Both the position numbers and the translations under genes were made by a program. From NCBI GenBank assembly GCA_963585895.1, contig OY757904.1, forward strand, positions 83,559,336 through 83,623,335: a stretch of 64,000 nucleotides of DNA, given 5' to 3'. The DNA comes from Sepioteuthis lessoniana (taxonomy: Eukaryota > Mollusca > Cephalopoda > Myopsida > Loliginidae). Of this stretch, positions 41,231 to 53,165 are shown piece after piece (position 1 is the first letter of the stretch; each line of letters opens with the position of its first letter). The notes beneath the pieces were generated by a model. The model was not told the origin of the DNA. It saw nothing but the letters and a program-made list of their open reading frames with translations, and searched no databases.

Positions 41231-42640
41231 TCAAAATCCTACAAACCTTGGGTTTTTTTTACTGTCATGTTTATATTTTCCTGAAATTTTTACAGTCATT
41301 CAAATTCGAACGTGAAGAGTTCGAATAAAATCTCATCGACATTTTAATCAACACTTCTTTTGTGTGGACTTTGTTTCTTATTCAAATCTCTTGGAAGAGG
41401 ATGTTTAAGCCCCTCTCCTCCTCTCCCCCTTACCCCACGGTGCTGGTATGTGACACAAGGTCGGTTTGATTTGGAGACCCCGCAGGAACCAAGCTTCTCA
41501 AAATTGCTTAGTTCCGTCGGTATTTCTCTTCATGAGTGCCTCAGACTTTACCCCTTTTAGATGAGAGGGGCAAGTGCCGCGTAAGGGAGAAGGGAGGTCC
41601 TCTGGAACAAAGCTGATTTTTTAAATGTTCCTCCCGACACCTAAAACATTTTCTAGTTTTACTTTCACCTCTTCTTGACCTTTAAGGACAAAGTAACAGG
41701 GTGATTATTTCAATTGTGTAGGGAACTTTTCAACTTCACTATCATGTTTGAACTCCCTTTGTCAGCTGCAGTGAAACGAGTTGTTGACAAGAATGGTATC
41801 AGTGACTTATAAACAACGAGAAATTTTCTGGGAAACGGAGAAGGTATTGCTTGTGATTCCTCGAGACCCCAGAGGCCATTTTAAAATCTGTTGGATGTCT
41901 TTTAGGCTGAGTTGGTTAACTCGTCAAATGCACTGTGATGATATAGATATATATGTATTTAAGTGTGAGTATGTGTGTGTGCAAAAGCACTTCTTGTGTA
42001 TAATCTGATATATAGCAAGTTTCGATCGGTCATCAAATGGCCAATGATCTGTCGGTGTTTGTTAAATAAAAATCCTTTTCTTTAGTTAATCTATCTCGTT
42101 GTATTTAGACGTTGAATGAAGAGCTTTAAGTCGATCAAAAAGTGACGTTTCCTTATTTCAAAACGATTGCATTTAACAAGAAAAAGCTTTCTCTATCTTA
42201 ATACCTTCAACTTTCTCCATGGAAAAGGCAGAAAAGACATTTATATGAATGTTGCAGTAAATGCTCATGGCTTACCTGTAAAGTGTACCCGAAAAAACTT
42301 TTAGCTATTTTGAATATATCTAGAGCAAATGGTATGGTCTTCATGCAACTTGGAAACCAATAAGATGGTTTCTTACTGCGCATGCGTAAATACTCCTGTA
42401 TGTGATTATTCAAACATTGAATAGGATTGTCAACTTATTGTGTATTGTTTAATTCAGTATACAGTACGGTGACCGTCTTACTCGCAATCACGTTTTGTGC
42501 GCAGTATTTTTGACAAAAATACATCATCTCTATAAAAAAAAAAAAAAATGATAATAACTAATAATAATAATTTTCTGTAAAAATCACATCATGTCTGTAA
42601 CAACCCCATTGGAGGCGTCCTGTGGTGTAACAGTTATTTG
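41231..42640. other. No gene recognised
   Basis: 41390-41640 is GC-richer and shares GACACAAGGTCGGTTT and a later CGGTATTTCTCTTCATGAG with a segment at 17817-17915, so it is probably an old dispersed repeat. The remainder is AT-rich with an A run at 42535-42548. Confidence 0.4.
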
Positions 42641-42644
42641 TTTT

Positions 42645-42985
42645 TTTGGCATATCAACCCTTGATGGTTATTTAATGCCAAATTTTGTTTATACGTATAT
42701 GATTTTTTTATGAATAGTTTGTAGTTAACATTTTTAAACGAGACAAAGCTAATTTGTTTATCACAGTTAAATGATTTCAAGTATAGTAAATAAATACAAA
42801 GTTCTATTTAACCCATTGATGAGAATCAAACAGGTATTACCACTCCATGTCAGAGTGGACCTGGGAGTATGGTAATGGTGGGATACTAGACATTCACCAA
42901 AGCCCCAGTACTGAAGCCTCACCATCAAATGCAGTTTATATTCATATATCAAGACATTCAATGTGGTGGTCTTACCCCACCTACA
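42645..42985 (-). repeat. Composite repeat family C copy
   Basis: Tail GGCATATCAACCCTTGATGG...TTTAATGCC at 42645-42680, a shortened core, then the head (CATGTCAGAGTGGACCTGGGAG, ATGGTAATGG, CCTCACCATCAAATGCAGTTTA) to about 42935. Confidence 0.7.
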
Positions 42986-42989
42986 ACCA

Positions 42990-43212
42990 ACTTGGCTCGC
43001 GGCGTAGTAGCTAAAGTGCTGGACTACAGCCTGAGAGTAAGCGAGTTCGAACTCCAGTCGCACTGTTACTTTCACTTTAGGACTATTACATTGGCGAAAT
43101 CCCCTTATTCCACAAGTTATCGGTTAAATAGTATTACCGTCGTCCTAATAGAAGAATGGCTTTGAGATTGAATGATCCATGATATGGCATTAAAGCAAAG
43201 AACGAAACCAAT
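42990..43212 (+). mobile_element. tRNA-headed SINE (family B), well preserved head
   Basis: TTGGCTCGCGGCGTAGTAGC...AAAGTGCTGGACTACAGC with GCGAGTTCGAACTCC as B box, body GGTTAAATAGTATTACCGTC...CTAATAGAAGAA, and tail GATATGGCATTAAAGCAAAG..GAAACC. It abuts a composite-C copy on each side. Confidence 0.8.
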
Positions 43213-43291
43213 CTCCCCACAAAAATCGTTACTGTGTAAATCTGCTTCTCTTTAACCTCTCATTTTTCCATAGCTAAAATTGCGAATGAAA

Positions 43292-43822
43292 AGGTTAATG
43301 TTTATTTCTTTAAGGGCTTATTAATGCCAACATTAGATTTTTTTTCTAAATGTTTGATTACAATCATTGTAGTTTTCAATGATCCATTGCATTTTTTAAT
43401 TGCACTTTTTTAATTTGTCTAATCATTTGTGTACACACAGTTATATATGATACTAAATATTTCGATCTAATTTGCACGCAATTGTGTCGTTTCAAGTAAC
43501 TATTTCTCTTTAATAAGAATCATTTGTTCGTACACAGATATATAGCTTCAAGTATTCCTATCGAATAGAAATAACTTTCCTAACGGATTTGTTTGACCCT
43601 TAGAACATGCCCTAATATGTGCTACTACTACGAGTCAAAGTGGACCTAGGAGAAATGGCAATGAAGAGGTACTCGACACTTCCCAGAGCTCCTGAATTGA
43701 TACCATCAGATGCAGTTTACTGTCATACCCAGGATATCCCTTTTTGATTGGATAGAGGGGTTTACTCCTCTGCAGGGGATACTGTCAACGTAATCTACAG
43801 CCTCACCGACAGAGCAGCTGAT
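43292..43822 (-). repeat. Composite repeat family C, long copy
   Basis: Antisense copy with tail at 43310-43340, core units to about 43590, the head (GAGTCAAAGTGGACCTAGGAG, CATCAGATGCAGTTTACTGTC) to about 43725, and an additional 5' segment containing the palindrome ACTCCTCTGCAGGGGAT at about 43764. Confidence 0.7.
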
Positions 43823-44137
43823 CAAAAGGGGGAGGGGGTTCAGACCATGAACACAATTAAGGAATGAGAAAAACGAGACGAGGCAGCTGATGACAATCTC
43901 TAAAGAGAACGTTATAGATCGTTTCAAAACATAGAAAGAATGCTGGGATAAGTATGTGAGTCTTTTAGATTACTTTAAAAGAAATCAAAGCACTACCGAC
44001 CGAAGTAAGATTTTTTTGCGTTAACTATCTTCATCTTTTCCGAACACACCTGGTCAAGATGCATTGTTGAACAGATTTTCCTAAATTGTAGAATACGGCC
44101 ACAGAACCTCTGTAGAGAGGTAATACAGCTCTCTCAT

Positions 44138-44590
44138 TGAGTGTCCTGGGTATGACACTAAATTGCATCTGATGGCGAGGCTCCAGTCCTGGAGCTTTGT
44201 GGAATGTGGAGTACCCTTTCATTGCCATTACTCCCATGTCCACTTTGACCCGGATTGGTTGCAACAATTAGGGTCCTATTTATAGGTCGAATAGAACTGT
44301 TCAATCATTTACTTAGGATTATCATTATTATTATTATTATTAGTTCGCTGAACTCATACAACTGTGTGCAAATCATTCATATTATATTGGAATATTTGAT
44401 AAATAGAATTACTAATGTTAAGTAAAAATACTTGAAACCATTTAACGGTGAGCAAACAGATGAGCTCTAACAACTCGTTTAAAAATGAAGATATCAACAA
44501 AGTATTCGTTTACAAATCAAATACATATTAAAAAAGGGTTTGGCGTTAAATAACCTACAAGGGTTGATATGCCTTAAAACACTTACCAAT
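44138..44590 (+). repeat. Composite repeat family C copy
   Basis: Head from GAGTGTCCTGGGTATGACAC, with GGAGCTTTGTGGAATGTGG and CATTGCCATTACTCCCATG, then core units with an embedded (ATT)n (44322-44341). The tail TTTGGCGTTAAATAACC.. and GGGTTGATATGCC are at 44538-44575. Confidence 0.75.
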
Positions 44591-45264
44591 CGACCCTTTA
44601 CCTCCAGATTTAGAACAATCTCGAACAGAGCATAAACTTTAACTGAATTTGGTTGATTTTTATATCCGTACATTTGTTTTTAAAGAATTATTGCTAATTC
44701 TGTTTTGTATCATTAGTCCATCTGAACCACCTCGAAAAGAAAAAAAGCACAATTTGTCAGTTTTGAAAAATATTAATTTTATATGGTTTTAAACAAAGGG
44801 ATTTTCAGTATAGATACAATATCGAAACGATCTCTGACTTTCCCACACGCATCTACAGGAGTTATCTTTCCCTAGTTATTATTTCTTAATGCTTTTCTAT
44901 TTTTCAAGACAAGATTCATGCTGTATCATTTATTCATCAAATCAAAACACTTAGTCATAATTACTTATCTACTAATTACCTATATTCGATCCAGCATTCA
45001 GCAAACCTTATTGAATATATTATTACGTTATCTTGTTACCTTTGGACCCATTAGAGTTATTATCCGGACGAGTAAATTCTGTCTATGCTTGTTTATGGCA
45101 ACGTAAAAATGTAAATGTACCCGTCGGCCTCGAGCAGAAGAGGACAGCAGCCACGCCTATATCTGGGATAATTTTGGTTTTCGGTAGCAAGTAGGGTAGG
45201 GGGGGGCAGGGAGTTGCTAGCCTACCTCGTTTTAAATTATTTTTCCTTCTCTAATATGATTATC
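44591..45264. other. AT-rich DNA, no gene recognised
   Basis: G-run at 45199-45207. A short plus frame at 44918-45106 lacks motifs. Confidence 0.4.
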
Positions 45265-45450
45265 TTACGAAGGCTAAAGAGGCCAGTCTACCCTACTATT
45301 TATCTATTGTTGGAGTGGAGAGAGAATCCCTACCTTTGACCAAGGGCATTAGCGCGAAAGTGAAACAGAAACTGACTCGTTTACGATTTGAACTTGGTTC
45401 ATCGAATCCATTTCTTAAGACTGTAACCGTTGCCTTAAGAAGGTTAGGGC
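45265..45450 (-). repeat. SINE-like repeat D copy
   Basis: GAAGGCTAAAGAGGCCAGTC, CCTACTATTTATC, a GACCAAGGGCATTAGCG block and a tRNA-like segment (ATTTGAACTTGGTTC) at the right end. Confidence 0.5.
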
Positions 45451-46363
45451 AATAAATCTGGCTAAATACCAAACTTTCCGTAATGTATACTTTCAAGAAC
45501 CAGTATTTGGTCAACAAATTGTTGTTTTTTTTACAGCCAATTTCACAGCAGAAAAAAGATAGTAATTTCCTTATGAACTCCTTAAAATTGTAAATAATTT
45601 AGTTTATCTTTTGTATTCTTTAAAGACGTCAATTATTCTTTCTTTTCTTAAATCGCAATCATGTACAGACACTTTCAAAGGTTATAAGTAATCTGAAGTT
45701 ATTTAAAATCAAAACAGATCAATCATTCTACCTATACAGTTCTCTTGCTGCATCTTTAAATCGTTACATATACAACCTGAAATGTTAGTCAAATAAAGAT
45801 TTTACAACAATGCGTATTGCTCGTTTTTATCGTTCTTTTATTTAAGCACATTAAAAATGGCCACTGTCATTAATTATCTATTTTAAGATTGTTGAAAATG
45901 GAGAGGAGTATATTGTAGAGGCTATTCCGGCGAATTTCTCCAACCATACATACTCATACCACTATGCTGTATCTTCGAGTTCTATTTTTACGAAGAAGAA
46001 GAAGAAGAAGAAGAAGAAGATTGTAAAAAAGTGTTTTATGCGGGAACATGAGGTCAAGCGACTCTCCTTCACGGACCCCTTCGAGTACCGATTAAAAATT
46101 GCTGCTTTTCTCGATTGGTGTTGATAACTAAAGTCTTCTTCTCTAACAACTCAATTTATCTTCTTGATTTTTTTCCTTATCGGATTCTCAAGCCAAACTT
46201 TACAGAAACAATGTCAGAGGGTCGGTATCGGGTAGGACACATGTTTCGTCTCATCGTAGAATGTAATCACCAGTTCTGTCAATGCGCCTCTTACTACTTG
46301 TTTGCTATTGAATTAGATACTCTAATCCTTCCACCACCATACACTTAAAAAGGGGTGAGATTT

Positions 46364-46396
<33 letters not shown>

Positions 46397-48082
46397 TTCC
46401 TTATTGTGCTTCGTGTGTGATGTTGGCTGTTGAGAGATGCGAATGTAAACAAATCCCTCCATTAACAGGACTCGTCTCTGGACATGGATAACAACACAGT
46501 GTCTTTTATGTCATGAGCGTTATAGTTGAGTTCTGAGGGGGTGGGGATCATTGAACCGAATTTATTGCCGAAATAGGCTAGCTGCTATAGTTAGAATTTG
46601 TGCTTTAATCTCAAAACTATTCGACAACGAGTTGGTTTCTAACTCAGTTTTTCATGAAAATAGTGCAACAGCTATAGAAATCATTATAATAGATTCGTCA
46701 TTGCTTAACTTCGGTAATAAAACAGGAACTTTAAATATAACTTGACCGTACGTCCGTTTTCAATTCATGTTAGTGTGGTTTGTTATCTTAAGTTCAACTT
46801 TAAAAATTCAACAACAAAATCCAATTATTGAAACCTGTGTTTGATTTTTAAGGATAAATTGCTAAGTTTGCACAGTTGTTTTACACAAATGGCTACGTTT
46901 GAGATTGACTCAACATAGTCTATAATTCGATCCCCAAATTAACTGGGAGATAAAGAATTTAGCCTTATAAGGCCCCTTCTTTACTCTCGTGATTAATTCT
47001 GTTGTCATTTACTAAACTTAGCTTGAGGCCATAAGTATGGGATACCTAGTGAAATCGAATTCACTAATATAGTCTGCCTGGCTTGCTCGCTAACTATTAG
47101 ACAAAGTTAATTTTGTTAAATTCGTTCTGTCCTAGCAGCCAATAGATACGAATATCCAACTTTTTTTTATTAATTTCTAGACAAAACCACTTTTCGCCCG
47201 TTGCTCGTACCCTGGGGTAGCGGGACAAGTCAATCTGACCGACAGTCACCGATGCAACATTTAACCGGCACAGGGCAAAGAAACTAACGAGTCGTGGAAA
47301 GACAGAAAAAAGGAACAAGCTGTTTAGGTTGGGATCCTTTCCTCTTCTAAAACAGTCTCCCAATCCCTTTTAAGATCAAATCACCTACGTTGAATGAGTT
47401 CGTACTAGAATCAACATTTTCATGTCAAGTGAATATTTTTCTTCTCTTTTGTTTAGCAGTTTTTTTTTGGGGGGGGGGTATTCATAAGCCTCTTGTGTTG
47501 GCGAAAGAGGCAAAGCCTTTAAGATTGTCTTCTTTCGATATCAGTTTTCTTTCTTCTTTATCTTTTTTAACAACAGATAAGATGCTGATACAAGCAATCT
47601 TCAAGCCAAGCAATTGAGTTTTATGGGTCAGTTTCTATCAAGTATATAAACAAAGTGATCCCGAATAGCATCTTTTAAGTGATTCATACATATTTCAATA
47701 TTACATGAAATTCTATCCACTTCTCTTGTTCGTATTAAATTGCATCTTCTCAGATGCAGCATGCGACACATCGTTTAACAAGGGGGTTCCATTTTTTTTT
47801 CTTGTCTGAACAGTCAATTAGTGTTTATCAAAAAGTACAAATAATCATTATCAATATAACTTATAAATAAGTACATTACAAACAATTTTTTTAAAATTTA
47901 AAGTGTATTTTCTTCTAAACCAAAAATACCAGGACTCAATTATTTCTTATGTTACATTATGAAATCAAAACAAATATTACTAGGCATTATTATTTATTAC
48001 CAAACTATGCAGCATTGAGACTTTGTAACCAAAAATATAAATATGTATTTGTCTAAAAATAAGACCATCCATTATATATATA
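45451..48082. other. 2.6-kb stretch without recognised genes
   Basis: Holds (AGA)n at 45993-46020, (TTG)n at 46362-46395, and a T-run followed by G9 near 47460-47477. Open frames at 46115-46348 (plus) and 47097-47363 (minus) have normal composition but no motif. 47195-47300 is GC-richer. Confidence 0.4.
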
Positions 48083-48087
48083 TATAT

Positions 48088-48303
48088 CGCCTAATGACTA
48101 GAGTGTTCGCCACTAGTCCAGCAGACCGGGGTTCAATCCCAGGTTGCGTTATACCAAAGGCTCAGAAATGGTACTTGATGCCGCCTTGCTCAGCACTATA
48201 AGGTGAGGATCAAGGGTAAAGTGGAACAATCCTTGGAATGGAGTAGCGTCCTTCCCTACGCCTCGGTGTAGTAGTTATTGAAAAGGTCGCCAACTTACTT
48301 ATA
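48088..48303 (+). mobile_element. tRNA-headed SINE (family A), sense copy
   Basis: CGCCTAATGACTAGAGTGTTCGCC with the B box GGGTTCAATCCCAGG, then TACCAAAGGCTCAGAAATGG, GTACTTGATGCCGCCTTGC, and GGTAAAGTGGAACAATCC to ...AAAAGGTCGCCAACTTAC. The head makes this the reference for orientation of the family. Confidence 0.8.
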
Positions 48304-48357
48304 TATGGTTTCACGTATTTCTACTCAATACTAATATTTTATAATACATTTATTTAA

Positions 48358-48560
48358 CCGATAGATGGGACCCTATACACCGTGTCAAAGCAGACCTGAA
48401 AGTAATTGTAATGAAGGAGTACTTCATACTCCTCAGTGCTCTAGAACTGGAGCCTCACCAAAAGATGCATTTTAGTGTCATATCCAGAACTCTACTTTTT
48501 GGGGGGGGGGGAGTAATAACCTTCTGCAGTGAATAGAGTTAGCTTAATAACAACTGGTAC
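48358..48560 (-). repeat. Composite repeat family C, head only
   Basis: GTCAAAGCAGACCTGAAAG, AATTGTAATGAAGGAG, TAGAACTGGAGCCTCACC, then a G-run and CCTTCTGCAGTG, matching the head plus 5' segment of the 43.3-kb copy. Confidence 0.6.
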
Positions 48561-49385
48561 TGTAATGAATCTGAGGATTGTAAGCCTAAGTAATCAAAGC
48601 TTTGTAAATAGCAACTACAAATTGTTAAATTGACAAGAGATTTATCTTTGATAGTTAAGGTTAGAGTTAGAAATGAGGTCACAATCAAATACGAAGTCAA
48701 TGGCTTAACTCAGCAACTCCAATACGCATTCATTGATATATTCAATTTTATATGAGTTTTTTCTAATCAGATTTGATTCCTGATCCACAAAATATTTTCC
48801 ATTACACAAAAGTAAAAAAATCTTTTTACAATTTTGAAAGGTGCTCTTTTCAATACGTTTTATACACAGAATTCTCGGAACGATATTTGCATAGCTCACC
48901 ATCTATATCAAATTCTACAGCAACACAGATTAATCTGGGGGTTTGTAAAATATATTCATGTTATATATAGAGGAAAAATCTTCATATTTGGATGCATATT
49001 TGTTCTCTGATTGTCTATATGGAAATAGAAAATTTTCTGCAGCTTGTAACAGGGGGAAAATGTTGGAACAAAAAACTTTGTTTCAAAAAAAAAAAAAAAA
49101 TTATTAGAATTATTGAACTCATTTTTTTCATTGCTTTTCTTGTTAATCACATTTTTCAACGAATCTATTTTATGGCCAACGTTCAACATTTCTTAGAATG
49201 ACTCATCCGATTGACTCATCTTAAAATTAAATAAGATATCAAAAAGGATTTAATCAGAATTTGCTGTGGATTATCGGTGGGTCAGCATCAAATAAGGGAT
49301 AATTGCTGGAATTTATTAAATAATCACATGATATTATAGCCCTCTCTAAAATAAAAAAAATAAAAAGGGATTTTAAAAAATAAAT
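48561..49385. other. AT-rich DNA, no gene recognised
   Basis: Contains an A15 run at 49086-49100. No motif was found in the short open frames. Confidence 0.4.
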
Positions 49386-49387
49386 GT

Positions 49388-49615
49388 AGTTGCGCGAGTT
49401 CGATTTCACGTCTTTGCAGTTCAGCACTTCAGCCATTCGTCACGGAGATTCCCCCTATTAGGATTAGAGAAAGAGTTGAGGTAAGGATTAGGTTCCTTTG
49501 GTTTCTTTGTTTAATGGCATATCAAACTTCATGTGTTATCTAATACCAAAGCCATCCTCATAGAAGAATAAAAGTGGTACTATTTAACCCATAGCCCGAC
49601 TGGAGTTTGAACACT
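49388..49615 (-). mobile_element. tRNA-headed SINE (family B), rearranged
   Basis: Contains GCGCGAGTTCGATTTCACG and GCAGTTCAGCACTTCAGCC (tRNA-like, antisense) at the left. The usual tail TTTGGTTTCTTTGTTTAATGG and CATATCAAACTTCATG with TATTTAACCCATAGC lies to the right. The order suggests two overlapping insertions. Confidence 0.6.
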
Positions 49616-49779
49616 ATACAAACAAAAAAAAAATCACTTTCTTGCTGAGATTTTATTTTTGTTAGTTGGGGGTGAATGAATATGACCACCTTTATGATTA
49701 GATATGGTTTATTTTTGCATGAGTTCATTGATAAAACGAATGATTGAAACTAATTATAATCTGGATTGGGAAAGAAATA

Positions 49780-49844
49780 ACACACACACACACACACATA
49801 CACACACACACACATACACATATATATATATATATATATATATA
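49780..49844. repeat. (CA)n(TA)n microsatellite
   Basis: Imperfect CA run followed by TA units. Confidence 0.95.
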
Positions 49845-50429
49845 AAGATTACGGCAACCTTGTATTCTTGAGAGCTATTCTTAATAAGTACCAATCATAT
49901 TTATATGATAATATATGGGTGCTTGCTGTTGAGTGATAATTGTCTCGGAGATCATTGCCAGTATGAGTTCAATCTTCAAATAACTAACTCCTAATTATGG
50001 CTTTTTTGACGACCTAAGCAACATTTGCTCGATATCTATTTATAGTCAATAAAAAGTCGATCATTATAGACAAGGAAATTAATAATCAATTAGTAATGCT
50101 AGAGTAATAAATAAGAAGAAATAGCTGACACTTGATTTTTAACGATTTTTCGTGGAAGGGTTTCCACGTAATTTCTCCCACTCCAACAACAACAACCACC
50201 ACCACTATGACAACAATTACTACTACTACTACATGGTTGACAATCATAGAACTTAAACAGTTCGAGAGGCAACAACAGGGGACAAAAATAACAGCAAAAA
50301 AGAATCGAGAATTTCATTTGAAACATCGTCGTTTTTAAAACAGCAAAACTTTAAAGCTCTGAATAATATCTTAAAAAACTGGTTCAAATTAGAATGTGTT
50401 ACATTCAGAGAAATATATGTAAAATAAAT
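49845..50429. other. No gene recognised
   Basis: Short (ACA/ACC)-type trinucleotide runs at 50184-50234. No exon was recognised. Confidence 0.4.
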
Positions 50430-50460
50430 AAATAAATAATAATAATAATAATAATAATAA
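50430..50460. repeat. (TAA)n at the 5' junction of a LINE copy
   Basis: AATA and TAA units directly abut the truncated LINE 5' end at 50461. Confidence 0.9.
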
Positions 50461-51110
50461 AGACGCAACGAAATTGCAAATTTAGGCTATGCCGTGACAG
50501 AGATGAAACCATCAATCACATAATAAGCGAATGCAACAAATTAGCACAGAAGGAGTATAAGACTAGACACGACTGGGTCAGCAAGGTGATCCACTGAGAG
50601 ATGTGCAAGAAATTTAAATTTGACCATACCAACAAATGGTATATGCACAACCCTGCACCTTTCCTAGAAAATAACACACATAAACTCCTATGGGACTTTG
50701 ACATACACACGGATCACCTAATCTCGGCCAGAAGACCAGACCTGATGATAATCAACAAAAAAAAAAAAGAGAGCTTGCAAAATTGTCGACTTTGCTGTTC
50801 CGGCTGACTACAGAATAAAACTGATAGAGTGTGAAAAGAAAGATAAGTACCTCAAGCTTGCTAGGGAATTGAAAAAACTCTGGAACATGCAGGTGACAAT
50901 TATATCAATTGTAATTGGTGCGTTTGGAACAGTAACTAAAGGATTACTAAAAGGACTGAAGGACTTGGAGTTGGCGGACGAGTGGAGACCATCCAAACTA
51001 CTTTATAATTATTTATTTTTGAGAACGGCCATCATACTAAGAAGAGTCCAGGAGACTTAAGGAGACATGCTGCCACTCAAAAACTCTAATGAATAAATAA
51101 TAATAATAAT
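50461..51110 (+). mobile_element. REL LINE copy, 5'-truncated, between TAA repeats
   Basis: Starts inside the zinc knuckle segment (GDTQRNCKFRLCRDRDETINH-like, with Cys partly lost). The linker CKKFKFDHTNKWYMHNP, LISARRPDLMI and a 12-A run (50757-50768) follow. Then come VDFAVPADYRIKL in a new frame, KKDKYLKLARELKKLWNMQV, and VIGAFGTVTKGLLKGLKDLEL. It ends AAAAACTCTAATGAATAAATAATAATAATAA. The hairpin is deleted here. Confidence 0.9.
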
Positions 51111-51124
51111 AAAAAAAATTTTTT

Positions 51125-53165
51125 TTAATAATAATAGATGGCGCGCTAGGAACAGTCCCCAAGGGCCTGAAAAAAAGACTGGCAGAACTGTAAATCAGAG
51201 GAATAACCGAGACTATACAGACCCCGGCATTGTTGAGATCGACTTAAATTCTCAAAAGAATCCTGGACCTGAGGAGTCTTTCAGTCACTCAGAATCCAAT
51301 GAAAAACCATCAGTTGAAGCTGGTTTGAAAAACTCACAAAAAGGAAGGAATAGTTTTATGGTCTTGCTAACTGGGATTATAGAATGTCTGAAAATGTACA
51401 AAATAACCGACGGTCATAAACTTCATAACGGAATCCATGAAAAATAGAAAAATGGAATTAACAGTAGGAGAAAAACTTTAGCTGAGATGAAAATCCAGAG
51501 AGACATTTTTCTGGGATACTACTTGTATTCATTACTATGTGTAATTGCAATGATACCCCTCAGTTATATACTTAGGAAGTGCTCGGGGGCAACAAATTAA
51601 CAAAATCAGTATAAAAGATTAATCACATTATATACATAGACGACATCAAGATATTTGCAAATAATGAAAAAATTTGGAGACTCTGTTACAAACAGTACGA
51701 ATATACTGTCAGGATATAGGAATGGAATCTGGCATAGAAAAATGTGCCATGCTCATAATGAAAAGTGAAAAAAGATAAATAACAGTAGGAATAGAACTGC
51801 TAAATCAGGAAAGAATCGGAACGATTGGAGAAAAGAAAAATTTACCAGTACCTGGGACTATTGTAAAGGGATACCATCAAACAAGCTGAGATGAAAGAAA
51901 AAATAAGAAAAGAGTACCTTGGACGATCAAGTAAACTCCTCGAAGTCAAGCCCAACAGCAGAAAGCTTATCAAAAAGATAAACATCTGGACAGTTCCCTA
52001 TTAAGATACTAAGGACCATTCTTAAAATGGACAAGGGAGGAACTGAGACAAATGGACCTAAGGACAAGAAAGTTGATGACGAAGCACAAGGCCTAACACC
52101 AAAGAGATGACATAAACAGACTATTATCAAGGAAAGAAAGAGGAAGAAGGCTCGCTAGCATAAAGGGTTGCATAGACGCATCTATAGAATTAATCGAAGG
52201 TTACAATTACAAAAGCAAAAGAAGACAAATCACTGCAGCCTGACAACATTAGACTAGATAAAAAATCACTACAGCACTGACAGACAAATCACTACAGACA
52301 AATCACTACAGACAAATCACTACAGCACTGACAACATTAGACTAGATAAAAAATATAACAAAAACTAGGAAACAGAAATTAGAAGCAAAACAAATATATG
52401 TATATTTAAAGCAACAAACTGATGAAACTGCACACGAGAAAAATAGATGGGGCTACGAAAAGGAAACCTCAAGTGAGAAGATGAATCTGTTCTAAGGGCA
52501 GCACAAAACAACACCATAAGGACCAATTATATCAAAGCAAAAAATGACAATGCGCAACGGGATAGCAAGTGTAGATCATGTTGAGAAAAAGATGAAACGA
52601 TTAATCACATAATAATCGGTTGTAGCAAACTAGCACAAAAGGAGTACATGACCAGGTACGACTGGGTTGGAAAGGTAGTCCACAGGGAATTGTGCAAGAG
52701 ATTGAAACTACCATACTACTAAATGGTATATGAACAAACCAGAATTTGTTTAAGAGAATGAGACACATAAAATTCTTTGGTATTTTGAGATACAGACCGA
52801 TCACCTAATCCCGGCCAGAAGACCAGACTTAGTACTAATAACAAAAAGAAAAAAAGAGAGTTTACTATCTTGTTGATTGTGCCATTCTGGTGGACCTCAG
52901 AGCGAAAATAAAAGAAAGCGAAACAATATGTAAATACCTGGACATTGCCAGAGAACTGAAAAAGCAGTGGAACACGAGAGTCAAAGTAATACCAGTTGTA
53001 GTTGGTGCGCTCGAACAGTTCCCAAGAGCTTGGAGAAGGGACTGTAGGAAATGGAAATCAGTGTGAGAATCAAAACTACTCAGACTAAAGTTTTGCTGAG
53101 ATTGACTAGAATACTGAGAATAGTCCTGGAGATTCAATATCACTCCAGTGAAAGATCACATGCTA
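51125..53165 (+). mobile_element. Old REL LINE copies with degenerate RT
   Basis: 51135-51340 is a 3' end (hairpin CATCAGTTGAAGCTGG, GAAAAACTC). From about 51341 a longer copy holds a decayed RT: TCATTACTATGTGTAATTGC region, YIDDIKIF (motif C) at about 51636-51660, SRKLIKKINIW, RGRRLASIKG and RRQIT. A disrupted knuckle (CRSC*EKDETINHIII near 52570-52620) follows, then RRPDLVLI near 52820, VDCAILVDLRAKIKESE, and VIPVVVGAL up to 53150. Many stops and indels. Confidence 0.8.
52240..52345. repeat. Short minisatellite within the old LINE
   Basis: ACAAATCACTACAG is repeated about four times and the flanking CACTGACA(ACATT)AGACTAGATAAAAAAT occurs twice, a local slippage expansion. Confidence 0.85.

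Noticed and set aside
48088..48165. tRNA gene at the start of the SINE
   Set aside because: A and B boxes are recognisable but the arms do not pair well and the sequence continues into the SINE body; it is a SINE head.
52240..52345. CRISPR-like array
   Set aside because: The short repeats are contiguous slippage units without spacers in a eukaryotic LINE relic.
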